From: JALZBN01 sp035525375
GTDB lineage: Bacteria > Actinomycetota > Acidimicrobiia > Acidimicrobiales > AC-14
Assembly: GCA_035525375.1 (NCBI GenBank)
Contig: DATLEI010000038.1
Span: 1-19,202 of the forward strand
DNA: 19,202 nt
Direction: 5' to 3'
Part shown: positions 12,813-19,202 of the stretch, in pieces
How the letters are laid out: every line of letters starts with the position of its first letter
How positions within the stretch are numbered: position 1 is the stretch's first letter
Notes under the pieces: generated by a model
What the model was told of the DNA's origin: nothing
Database searches by the model: none
Seen by the model: the letters and a program-made list of their open reading frames with translations, nothing else
Made by a program: the position numbers and the translations under genes

Positions 12813-12983
12813 ATGGCAACGTTCGGCGAGGTGAATAGTCACCTCATCGACCAACTACGCGGCGCTCGCGACACTGCGAAGCGCATGGCGACGGTGACGA
12901 AGGATCAGGAGGAGGCCGCTTTCGCGAAGGACATGGCGGCGCGTATCGAACTGCTCCTGGATGATCTCGGGTGTTACGACTAG
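12813..12983 (+). CDS. small hypothetical protein (56 aa), helical
   Basis: The ATG at 12813 follows a GAGGGGG run with a 4-nt spacer, a good ribosome-binding site, and opens a 56-residue protein. The sequence (MATFGEVNSHLIDQLRGARDTAKR then a QEEAAFAKDMAARIELLLDDLGCYD end) is predicted to be mostly alpha-helical with alternating charged residues. It has no signal peptide or membrane segment. I do not recognise a family. Upstream, TAAAAT at 12692-12697 could be a -10 box, but it lacks a properly spaced -35. The frame stays open further upstream, without a better start. It converges with the hydrolase-like gene. Confidence 0.6.
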   Translation: MATFGEVNSHLIDQLRGARDTAKRMATVTKDQEEAAFAKDMAARIELLLDDLGCYD

Positions 12984-13030
12984 GCCTGGGCGCCCCCTGA
13001 GGCTTCGGCTTGTCGTCATCGTCCCTCCGC

Positions 13031-13903
13031 CTACTTCGTCAGGGCCCGTAAGACCATGTCGGCATGGTCGATCAGCCATAGCTGCCCCGCGCCGGGCACG
13101 AGGGTGATGTTGCAGTTGGGGATCTGGTCGGTCAGCCACTTGAGCGACTCGGCACGAAAGGCTGGATCCTCCTCACCCTGCCAGACGTCGACGGGGATGG
13201 TTATCTCTCGGAACTTGATGTCCCAGTAGCCCGAGAGGAGCGCGATTTCTTGGGTCGGGCCGCGCGCTCCACGCTGAAAGGCGTCGGCCGCGGCGGTGGC
13301 AAACAGGTCCCGAACCTCAGGTCGCGCCAGGACGAGCAAGTCAGAGTCCGAAGACGTGCTTTCCAGGTTTTTCAGGATGGATCGGGGCGTATGGCGCGCG
13401 CGCCAAGCCACTACGCCCATGGCCAACCGGTTCGCCCATGGAGTCCTTACTGCCCAGTAGAAGAACCGCCGGCGTCGCCTGGGCTGCTCCTGCGTAGCCC
13501 GTGTATTGATCGGAAGCGCGCTGTTGACGAGCGCCAGCCGATGCACCCGATCCCCACACCTCCACGCACACGCGAGGGCATGCGGCGCGCCGCCGGCGAC
13601 ACCGAGGACATCGAAACGGTCGAGCCCCAGCTCGTCGGCCAGCTGAGAAATATCGTCAGCCGTGTCGGCGAAGGTTCGGTCCGCCTTGTAGTCGGACTGG
13701 CCGGCGCCGGGAAGGTCGACAGTAAGGACCCGGAAGCCCAGCTCTCGAGCTGCGGGCTCCAGCGGAAGGCCATAAAGGCGCGACCCCGGAACTCCGGCGA
13801 AGGAGACGAGAGGCCTCCCGTCGGCAGCGCCGAACGCGCTGTAGGCCAGCTGACGGCCGTCCCTAAGCCGGATCGTGTGGAGATCAGAGGACTCGAACAT
13901 CAT
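13031..13903 (-). CDS. alpha/beta-hydrolase-fold protein lacking catalytic Ser and His
   Basis: From the ATG at 13903 the protein has 290 residues. It has the alpha/beta-hydrolase layout: LVSFAGVPGSRL (oxyanion-loop region), VLTVDLPGAGQSD, a nucleophile-elbow segment LGVAGGAPHALA, then a cap region and VDVWQGEEDPAF with the likely acid Asp246. In active relatives the elbow is G-x-S-x-G and the final motif is G-A-G-H-L. Here the Ser is Ala103 (GVAGG) and the His is Gln274 (GAGQL). The codons GCC and CAG are unambiguous in the sequence. The fold should be intact, but normal hydrolysis is not expected. The frame is open to 14173, but that part overlaps the upstream membrane-protein gene. The start lies 10 nt after that gene's stop, so the two are probably cotranscribed. 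Confidence 0.85.
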   Translation of the reverse strand: MMFESSDLHTIRLRDGRQLAYSAFGAADGRPLVSFAGVPGSRLYGLPLEPAARELGFRVLTVDLPGAGQSDYKADRTFADTADDISQLADELGLDRFDVLGVAGGAPHALACAWRCGDRVHRLALVNSALPINTRATQEQPRRRRRFFYWAVRTPWANRLAMGVVAWRARHTPRSILKNLESTSSDSDLLVLARPEVRDLFATAAADAFQRGARGPTQEIALLSGYWDIKFREITIPVDVWQGEEDPAFRAESLKWLTDQIPNCNITLVPGAGQLWLIDHADMVLRALTK

Positions 13904-13913
13904 CGCCGCCGAC

Positions 13914-14417
13914 TCAGCGGGTGAGGGTGCGGAAGACGGCCGCGGTTGTGACGCCGTATGTGAGGTGGGCGCTGAGATCTTTCCAGAGGACGTCGCCGTC
14001 GTACTCCCAGATCGGTTTGTAGACTTTGGCCAGCGGGAGTACGACATAGCTCGTTGCCCAGACGGCAATGCCGAATAGCAGTCCCGGCGCGAGGACGTGC
14101 GATCGACCTCGTGAACCCGACAGGAGTGCGTACGCGGCGCCCCACGCCATACCCGTGGACCAGTGGACCACATTGGTCAGCGGCGCGGCCGACTCTGGCG
14201 GCAGCTCCTTGTGCACCACGCTGCTCGCGACCTTCCTGCCGAACTGGGCCGGAGCGGACGCCGTCGACCAGTCCTTCACATTGGTGGCGAACTCCCAGTT
14301 TCTGACGCTGTCGGACCCGCCGTCGCGCCGGTACCGCCAGTACAGGACAGCGTCCATGGCGAGTGTCCCCAAGGCGCCCGCCAGCTTCCCGCGCCCCACT
14401 GTTCCCACGAGACCCAT
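13914..14417 (-). CDS. small membrane protein, YagU/DUF1440-like, uncharacterised
   Basis: From the ATG at 14417 the protein has 167 residues. It begins with a GLVGTVGRGKLAGALGTLAMDAVLYW segment, has a polar stretch with FGRKVASSVVHKELPPE, then TNVVHWSTGMAWGAAYALLSG and LLFGIAVWATSYVVLPLAKVYKPIWEY. It ends in SAHLTYGVTTAAVFRTL. Three or four membrane-spanning segments are likely. The general pattern (H..G..WG..YA, FG...W, and a final H..YG) recalls YagU/DUF1440-type membrane proteins, but the resemblance is by eye only. The frame is open to 14582, but the longer form would overlap the divergent PLD gene, so the shorter start is used. The function is unknown. Confidence 0.7.
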   Translation of the reverse strand: MGLVGTVGRGKLAGALGTLAMDAVLYWRYRRDGGSDSVRNWEFATNVKDWSTASAPAQFGRKVASSVVHKELPPESAAPLTNVVHWSTGMAWGAAYALLSGSRGRSHVLAPGLLFGIAVWATSYVVLPLAKVYKPIWEYDGDVLWKDLSAHLTYGVTTAAVFRTLTR

Positions 14418-14541
14418 GGCGACATCATCTCGCGTCCACGGACGAACGAGAACGGCGGTAGTGAAGGCGTGAACGTGGGTATGCCCCATGGACACAACAA
14501 TGTGGTCCATCCCGGTGGCGGGACGGCAACGAAAGGTGTAC

Positions 14542-15813
14542 GTGGTACTCATTCGTCGTGGCGTCGCCGGCGCGGGAATCACTGCCGCCGGGCTTATCGC
14601 CTACCAAGCATTGAAACACCGCCAGACCACCCGCGAACGGTTTCAGATTCAAGACGCGCCGGCGCCGGGCAGTCCGGAGTTCTCCCGGCTCGTCTCGGCC
14701 ATGACCTCTGCGCCGCTGCGTTATGGCAACCGAATCGAGATCCTGCGCAACGGACCGACGCTGGACTCCATGATCGAGACCCTCTACCAGGCGAAGCACA
14801 CGATCGACTTGTCGTCCTACATCTACTGGCCGGGCGAGGCTGCCGAACGCTTCAGCGAGGCATTGATCGACCGGGCCAAGGCTGGCGTCGAGGTGAACGT
14901 AGTGCTCGACGGGTATGGCTCGGCCAAGCTGGACAAGTCCCACCGCAACCGGTTGGAGCAAGGGGGCGTCAACGTCGCCATCTTCAGGCCGGTGACGTGG
15001 CTCAATATGAAGAAGCTCAACAATCGGATGCACCGGCGGATCCTGATCGTGGACGGCACCGTCGGCTTCAGCGGTGGCGTCGGCATCGCCGACGTCTGGA
15101 CCGGAAATGCGCAGGATCCCGAACATTGGCGGGAGACCCATGTTCGGATCGAGGGCCCGGCCGTGCTCGATCTCGTCGGCGCGTTCTTGGAGAATTGGGC
15201 TGAGGCGAGCGGGGTGCTGCTGACCGGCGAGCACATCGTGGAGAACGAGAGCTTCGATGACGGCGTGCCGCTGCAGGTGACCAAGAGCACACCCATCGGA
15301 GGACCCACCGCTGCGAGCCAGCTCTTCTACGCCGCCATTGTCGGGGCCCGAAATCGCCTGTGGCTTACCACCGCCTACTTCGCTCCCGACGAGGCCTTCG
15401 AGGACGCGTTGTGTGATGCGGCCCGGCGTGGAGTCGAGATTCGGATCCTCGTCAACGGCCGGGAGGTCGACAAGGAGATCGCCCTGCGCGCAGCGCGCCG
15501 CTCCTACTCGAGGCTCCTTGAAGCCGGGGTGCAAATCTTCGAGTATGACCAGACGATGCTGCACGCCAAGGTGCTCCTCGTCGATGATGACTGGGCCAAC
15601 ATCGGGTCAGGCAACTTCGACAGTCGCTCCTTCGACCTCGATCTCGAGCTGAATGTGGCCATCCTCGACAAGGGCGCGGTGAACGAGCTGAGCGAGCACT
15701 TCCTCGAAGACCTCGAGGTCTCGAGAGAGATCGAGCTGCAGGCGTGGAGGAAGCGCCCACTGCGGAGTCGAGCGTATGAGCACGCCACCGACCTCGTGCG
15801 CCAGTCGCTCTGA
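14542..15813 (+). CDS. cardiolipin-synthase-like phospholipase D protein
   Basis: Read from the GTG at 14542 (GAAAGG 5 nt upstream; an ATG at 14488 without a ribosome-binding site would add 18 residues), the protein has 423 residues. An N-terminal membrane helix (GVAGAGITAAGLIAYQAL) is followed by two PLD domains, as in Cls-type enzymes, which join phosphatidylglycerol units at the membrane. The second HKD motif is complete: His341, Lys343, Asp348 (LHAKVLLVD), followed by IGSGNFDSRS. The first reads MHRRILIVDG, with His164, Arg166 and Asp171, so the catalytic Lys is Arg. A typical FSGG element follows it. It may still act as a phospholipase-like enzyme or be partly inactive. It is divergent from the membrane-protein gene and upstream of the GGDEF-EAL gene. 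Confidence 0.88.
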   Translation: MVLIRRGVAGAGITAAGLIAYQALKHRQTTRERFQIQDAPAPGSPEFSRLVSAMTSAPLRYGNRIEILRNGPTLDSMIETLYQAKHTIDLSSYIYWPGEAAERFSEALIDRAKAGVEVNVVLDGYGSAKLDKSHRNRLEQGGVNVAIFRPVTWLNMKKLNNRMHRRILIVDGTVGFSGGVGIADVWTGNAQDPEHWRETHVRIEGPAVLDLVGAFLENWAEASGVLLTGEHIVENESFDDGVPLQVTKSTPIGGPTAASQLFYAAIVGARNRLWLTTAYFAPDEAFEDALCDAARRGVEIRILVNGREVDKEIALRAARRSYSRLLEAGVQIFEYDQTMLHAKVLLVDDDWANIGSGNFDSRSFDLDLELNVAILDKGAVNELSEHFLEDLEVSREIELQAWRKRPLRSRAYEHATDLVRQSL

Positions 15814-15879
15814 AGTTCGTCACGCTGGAGTCACGCTCCGGGAACGGGCCGTGAGCGCATGATGCCCCCCACCAGGGGT

Positions 15880-15899
15880 GTTCAGCCTCTGCGCTGAAC
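15880..15899. promoter_or_regulatory. 7-bp inverted repeat upstream of the GGDEF-EAL gene
   Basis: GTTCAGC (15880-15886) and GCTGAAC (15893-15899) surround a 6-nt loop, 34 nt before the ATG of the next gene and 66 nt after the PLD stop. A shorter CACC-AGG-GGTG symmetry directly precedes it. It could be an operator for the GGDEF-EAL gene or a weak transcription end for the PLD gene; no T-tract is seen. Confidence 0.4.
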
Positions 15900-15933
15900 T
15901 CACCTGGACTTCAGCACCAAGAACGGGAGCATC

Positions 15934-17310
15934 ATGGCTGCAATCGGCACCGCTAGCTTGCCCCGAGTCCAAGGCCAGCCATCAACCGGCACGCGGTCGA
16001 GTGGCCTGGATATGCCCCATCGAGGCGTAACAGCGTCCGGCTCAGCAGATCGAGATCAGCTGACGGGCCTGCCGACCCGCCGCGCCGCTGAACAGGCTCT
16101 CCGTCGGGTCGTCACTCGAAACGGGCCTCCTGGCGACGCTTCCCTCGTCAAGTTTGGCATCGACAACTTCCGTTACCTCAATGCGAGCCACGGCGCAGCA
16201 ACAGGAGACCTCGCCCTCCAGTACGTGGCCGGCGCGCTCGTGTTCGCCTTTCCCCTGAACGAAATCTTCCGGCTCGGCGGCGATGCGTTCGGAGTGCTAC
16301 TCGACGGTGCGGATGTTGAGTCCGCCGAAATCATGACAAGTCGGGTTCTTTCGATGGTCCGCTCCAACCGGGTCGGCGACGAGTTACCAGTCCGCCTGAC
16401 CGCATGCGCCGGCATCTCGATCATTGGACAGCAATCGACGCCGGGATCCGTCCTCCTTGAGGCAGACCTAGCCATGGCCCAAGCGAAGGCCCACGGTCGC
16501 GACCGGTACGTCGTTTACACCGCTCGCGACCAGGCTCCGCTCGCGGCAACGGCGTCGCTGGCCGGACTGATCAGCGACGCGCTCGACTCGAACGGCTTCC
16601 TACTTCATTGCCAGCCGGTGAAGAGCCTGACCTCCGACCAAGACCAGTGGGAGCTACTGGCGCGGCTGCCGAGGGGTGGGCAACTCCTGCCCCCTTCGAT
16701 CTTCTTCCCCGTCGCAGACCGGTTCGGTTTGGCCGAACGACTCGACTCGTGGGTGCTCGATCGGGCTATTGAGCTGGTGTCCAAGCACCGAGACAGTGGT
16801 CGCCGCCTCGAGCTTCAGATCAACGTTTCAGGGCGGTCACTCTCGACAGGCGCCTTCTGCGACCGCGTTGGCGATCGCGTCGGTGCGTCGGGCATCGACG
16901 CGAGCAGCCTCATATTCGAAGTAAGCGAAGCCGCCTTGGAGGGCAACCTCGATGAGATCAGCAATTCGGGCAAGAGGCTGCGCGACCTTGGGTGCCGCTT
17001 CGCCCTGGATAAGTTCGGGTCGCAGCACGGCTGCATCGCGCAGCTAAAGCACCTTCCCATCGACCTGGTCAAGATCGATCGAGCGTTCATCCATAATCTC
17101 GCCGACAGCCTCACCGATCAGACGATTGTCCAGTCCGTCACCGGTCTCGCTCACGGCCTCGGCCAGAAGGTGGCCGCCACTTTCGTCGGTGATGAAGAAA
17201 CGTTGGCGCTCCTGCGAAGCTACGGCGTCGACTTTGTCCAGGGCTTCCATGTCGGACTGCCGATCCTCTGCACGGATTTACTCGGGGCATCGCTGGCCAT
17301 GCAGACGTAA
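15934..17310 (+). CDS. degenerate GGDEF-EAL domain protein (c-di-GMP receptor/regulator candidate)
   Basis: This 458-residue soluble protein has no sensor or membrane segment. The GGDEF domain (about 38-200) begins DRDQLTGLPTRRAA and has the metal-ligand Asp77. Its signature is GGDAF (115-119), with the catalytic Glu replaced by Ala, and there is no I-site RxxD. The EAL domain (about 205-455) has ELL instead of EAL (240-242), keeps Asn297, EVSE (329-332) and Lys380, and ends with FVQGFHVG. Its DDFG motif is DKFG (359-362), and the AEGVE segment reads ATFVG. Active c-di-GMP synthesis is not expected and phosphodiesterase activity is doubtful; c-di-GMP or GTP binding remains possible. The ATG has GGGAG 4 nt upstream. 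The LARTG surface-protein gene starts 44 nt after it. Confidence 0.9.
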   Translation: MAAIGTASLPRVQGQPSTGTRSSGLDMPHRGVTASGSADRDQLTGLPTRRAAEQALRRVVTRNGPPGDASLVKFGIDNFRYLNASHGAATGDLALQYVAGALVFAFPLNEIFRLGGDAFGVLLDGADVESAEIMTSRVLSMVRSNRVGDELPVRLTACAGISIIGQQSTPGSVLLEADLAMAQAKAHGRDRYVVYTARDQAPLAATASLAGLISDALDSNGFLLHCQPVKSLTSDQDQWELLARLPRGGQLLPPSIFFPVADRFGLAERLDSWVLDRAIELVSKHRDSGRRLELQINVSGRSLSTGAFCDRVGDRVGASGIDASSLIFEVSEAALEGNLDEISNSGKRLRDLGCRFALDKFGSQHGCIAQLKHLPIDLVKIDRAFIHNLADSLTDQTIVQSVTGLAHGLGQKVAATFVGDEETLALLRSYGVDFVQGFHVGLPILCTDLLGASLAMQT

Positions 17311-17354
17311 CCTTCAGGCCCGACGGAACCCACGACAACTGAATGAGGTAGTCG

Positions 17355-19016
17355 ATGCAGCATCGATATGGCGCTAGCGTTGGCTCCTTGGGATCGAGTG
17401 GGCTTCAGCGAATGAAGGTGCTCAAGCGCGGCGGCCCCTGCGCCCAGCGGGTCCGCTGTTTGCTCGCCGTGGCGGTGACCGTGATTGGCGCCATGGTGCT
17501 GACTCACGTCGGTTCGTCCAGCGCTGACGTCACCAGCGTGAAGGGCAGTGCGTTCGGCTACACCAGTTCCGTCGTCGTCTTCGGTACCCCAGGCAACTCC
17601 GGGCCGACGCCTGTCGTGACCCTGGCCTCCAATGCCTCCAACAGCCCGCAGAATGCCAGCGCGCCGTCAGCGGGTTTCATTGCCGGGCCTGCCACCATCT
17701 TCACCTCCGACGCCCTGCAGGTTGCCACCTCAGGAACGCTCGGGCCGCTCGGTTCGGTGACCAGCACCAGCACCATCACAAATCCGGGCAAGTCCGGGGA
17801 GGAGCCATTCAGGGCCCAGAGCATCGCCAGCACGTGCACCGCGAACGAGGGTGGCATCACAGGCTCGACCTCCATCCTGGGGGGCACCCTCCTCACCGAC
17901 AATGGCGACGCCACCCATACGGCCGTAACAGTGACTCTGCCAGCGAACCCCGCCCCGAATACGACGTACTCGGGCGTCTTCCGCTCCCCGCTCGGTGTCG
18001 ATACCTGGACCTACACGTTCAACGAACAAGTGACCAACGCCGATGGGTCACGCACGATCTATGCCGCACACCAGCACTTCATCGGGAACAACGTCACCGG
18101 CGACCTGTACATCGGCAAGGTCGAGTGCGGCTTGACCGCCATTACGCCCACGACGACGTCGACCAGCACGTCGTCCACGACCTCGTCGACCACGTCCAGC
18201 AGCACGTCGTCAACGTCGTCGAGCACGTCCACGACCACATCGACCAGCACCACCACATCGACCAGCACCACCACGTCGACCAGCACCACTACCACGTCGT
18301 CGAGCACGACCACGACGACGACGCCTGGCACGACCACCACGACGATGCCTGTCACCACCACATCGACCGTCCCAGCCACGAGCACAACGTCGTCGACCAG
18401 CACGACATCCACGCCCGCCACCACGACAACCTCGAGTTCGACGCCGCTCACCACGACCACCACGGCGCCGACAACAACGACGGGGCCGGCTACCACCACG
18501 ACGTCCGCCACTGCGCTCACGACGACGACGGCCGTGCCCTGCTCGGTCAGTACTTCGGTCGACTCCGGCACCCACGCCATCGGCTCAACCTTCACCGTGG
18601 CCCTCGTTCCGGCGTGCGCCTGGGACCAAGGGGCCAACATCGCGGTGACCGTCAACGGCCAGTCCGTCGGTACGAAGTTGCCCGGCGCCGACGGGGCGGT
18701 GACCGTGACCGTGACTGTGGTTTCCGCGACCGAGCTCTCGATCGACGACCCGGTCAGTGCCCCGGCGAGCTGTGGCACCAACACGGTCTCGGGAGTCGGT
18801 CAGTCGTCCGTTGGCGGCGGGGCGGTGACGGGGTCGTCCACGTTCACGTTGAACTGCCCGGCGGGCGCCGCCCAGACGGGCTCACCGCTGGCCCGCACGG
18901 GGGCCACCATCGGGAACTGGTCAGGCACGGCGGTAGCACTGGTTGTCAGCGGGTTGGGGCTGGTGGCGTTGAGCCGCCGACGTCGCCAAGGCGGGTTCGG
19001 CTCGCGCATGCCGTAG
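17355..19016 (+). CDS. secreted Thr/Ser-rich surface protein with LAxTG cell-wall sorting signal
   Basis: This 553-residue protein has an N-terminal signal (basic LKRGGPCAQRVR, then CLLAVAVTVIGAMVLTHVG, cleavage near SSSA). A beta-rich domain (about 58-262) resembles 'choice-of-anchor' surface domains. A low-complexity Thr/Ser linker covers about 266-394. A second small domain with paired Cys (CSVSTSVDSG... VPACAWDQG... ASCGTNTV... LNCPAG) covers about 397-505. The C-terminus is LARTG (512-516), a hydrophobic helix (TAVALVVSGLGLVAL) and SRRRR, the layout of a sortase substrate. LAxTG is the motif of class E sortases of high-GC actinobacteria. The ATG at 17355 has GAGG 6 nt upstream; the ATG at 17412 is an alternative start. 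No sortase gene is in the window. The linker is probably glycosylated or extended in the wall. Confidence 0.88.
   Translation: MQHRYGASVGSLGSSGLQRMKVLKRGGPCAQRVRCLLAVAVTVIGAMVLTHVGSSSADVTSVKGSAFGYTSSVVVFGTPGNSGPTPVVTLASNASNSPQNASAPSAGFIAGPATIFTSDALQVATSGTLGPLGSVTSTSTITNPGKSGEEPFRAQSIASTCTANEGGITGSTSILGGTLLTDNGDATHTAVTVTLPANPAPNTTYSGVFRSPLGVDTWTYTFNEQVTNADGSRTIYAAHQHFIGNNVTGDLYIGKVECGLTAITPTTTSTSTSSTTSSTTSSSTSSTSSSTSTTTSTSTTTSTSTTTSTSTTTTSSSTTTTTTPGTTTTTMPVTTTSTVPATSTTSSTSTTSTPATTTTSSSTPLTTTTTAPTTTTGPATTTTSATALTTTTAVPCSVSTSVDSGTHAIGSTFTVALVPACAWDQGANIAVTVNGQSVGTKLPGADGAVTVTVTVVSATELSIDDPVSAPASCGTNTVSGVGQSSVGGGAVTGSSTFTLNCPAGAAQTGSPLARTGATIGNWSGTAVALVVSGLGLVALSRRRRQGGFGSRMP
18237..18290 (+). 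repeat. 18-bp tandem repeat within the Thr/Ser linker
   Basis: Three tandem 18-bp units lie in phase with the reading frame: two are identical (ACATCGACCAGCACCACC) and the third differs at two positions. They encode TST-TTS-type hexapeptides. The surrounding 18145-18540 is a less regular ACG/TCG/ACC codon array. Slippage would change linker length in units of six residues without frameshift. Confidence 0.85.
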
Positions 19017-19063
19017 CAGCGCTCCCTACGGATTTGCATGAGGCGACGTCGTGGGCCGGGGAG

Positions 19064-19202
19064 TGTCTGAGTTCACGACATAGGCGACACCTCTGAGACT
19101 GGGTGTGTCAAGACATAGGAGACACCTAGTGGGAGGGGTCTTGCTATGGACATGGCGCGCTATCTCGTCGAGGCGCACCTGAAGGAAGGGCGTACGGTCG
19201 CA
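19064..19202 (+). mobile_element. left end of an IS481-type insertion sequence (partial)
   Basis: A TGTCTGAGTTCACGACATAGG-type start at 19064, 48 nt after the stop of the surface-protein gene, and the beginning of a transposase 82 nt later fit the left end of an IS481-family element. Two near-identical 16-bp motifs (GACATAGG-C/A-GACACCT) occur at 19077-19092 and 19112-19127, 35 bp apart, as candidate transposase-binding sites. The right end lies outside the window, so the exact terminus and target duplication cannot be confirmed. Confidence 0.65.
19146..19202 (+). CDS. IS481-family transposase, N-terminal fragment (runs off the window)
   Basis: An ATG at 19146 with GGGAGGGG 7 nt upstream opens a frame reading MDMARYLVEAHLKEGRTVA to the window edge. 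This is the recognisable beginning of the helix-turn-helix domain of IS481-type transposases, often followed by ELA..HGVS..W..KLL in complete members. The catalytic DDE domain is out of range, so the element's activity cannot be judged. An in-frame ATG at 19152 is an alternative start. Confidence 0.7.
   Translation, partial: MDMARYLVEAHLKEGRTVA

Noticed and set aside
12652..12834. A 60-codon plus-strand frame upstream of the 56-residue protein
   Set aside because: It overlaps the better supported frame starting at 12813, has no ribosome-binding site and shows no recognisable pattern.
13904..14173. Extra N-terminal 90 codons of the hydrolase-like frame
   Set aside because: They overlap the membrane-protein gene, are Ser/Pro/Arg-rich and precede the usual first strand of the hydrolase fold. 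The ATG at 13903 is a better start.
17834..19096. A 420-codon open frame rich in His/Asp/Arg on the plus strand, and a Val/Asp-rich frame on the minus strand at 18059-18784
   Set aside because: Both are shadows of the Thr/Ser codon array (ACG/TCG/ACC) in the LARTG protein. Repetitive GC-rich codons leave the other frames free of stops. They have no ribosome-binding site, domain or sensible composition.
1..19202. CRISPR arrays, rRNA genes, phage genes or a replication origin
   Set aside because: No regularly spaced direct repeats with unique spacers, rRNA-like sequence, phage structural genes or DnaA-box cluster were seen. The only tandem repeat of note is the coding minisatellite near 18240.

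Overview
The window looks like a high-GC actinobacterial chromosome, possibly Acidimicrobiia or a related uncultured lineage. This is inferred from four things: the gene order tRNA-Thr, tRNA-Met, rpmG, tRNA-Trp, secE, nusG, rplK, rplA, rplJ, rplL; the acidic N-terminal extension of NusG; an LAxTG-type cell-wall sorting signal; and an IS481-type element. No sequence search was possible, so the lineage is tentative.

Layout. (1) Positions 1-822, minus strand: a prepilin-like gene followed by the start of a PilT-type ATPase that runs off the left edge. (2) 927-5031, plus strand: two peptide/nickel-type ABC transporter ATPases with a 4-nt overlap and no permease or binding-protein gene beside them, an FmdE-like zinc-finger protein, and a secreted delta-60 repeat protein. 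(3) 5046-5333: a small alpha/beta-barrel-like protein on the minus strand. (4) 5467-6546: a gene with an AbiEi-like winged helix and a DUF559 nuclease-like domain, bracketed by two direct copies of a ~50-bp imperfect palindrome. The second copy carries the gene's stop codon. (5) 6600-11737, minus strand: the translation/transcription cluster, tRNA-Thr, tRNA-Met, rpmG, ECF sigma factor, zinc-finger anti-sigma, tRNA-Trp, secE, nusG, rplK, rplA, rplJ, rplL. The usual downstream rpoB-rpoC pair is absent here. (6) 11797-14417: a GNAT acetyltransferase, a GlsB/YeaQ-type membrane protein, a 56-residue protein of unknown function, an alpha/beta-hydrolase-fold protein that lacks its catalytic Ser and His, and a small membrane protein. 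(7) 14542-19016, plus strand: a cardiolipin-synthase-like PLD protein, a degenerate GGDEF-EAL protein, and a Thr/Ser-rich surface protein ending in LARTG. (8) 19064 to the right edge: the left end of an IS481-type element with the first codons of its transposase.

How the parts fit. The ribosomal genes are tightly packed (0 to 10-nt gaps or short overlaps) and are probably transcribed from upstream of tRNA-Thr, with a likely L10 leader before rplJ. The ECF sigma/anti-sigma pair sits inside this housekeeping cluster, which may link envelope or stress sensing to it. Several enzymes in the accessory part keep their fold signatures but have altered catalytic residues (hydrolase, GGDEF, EAL, first PLD motif), which suggests binding or regulatory roles.

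The most unusual object is the palindrome-bracketed AbiEi/DUF559 gene. The two palindrome copies differ at four positions, and the differences preserve base pairing, so the structure rather than the sequence appears to be selected.
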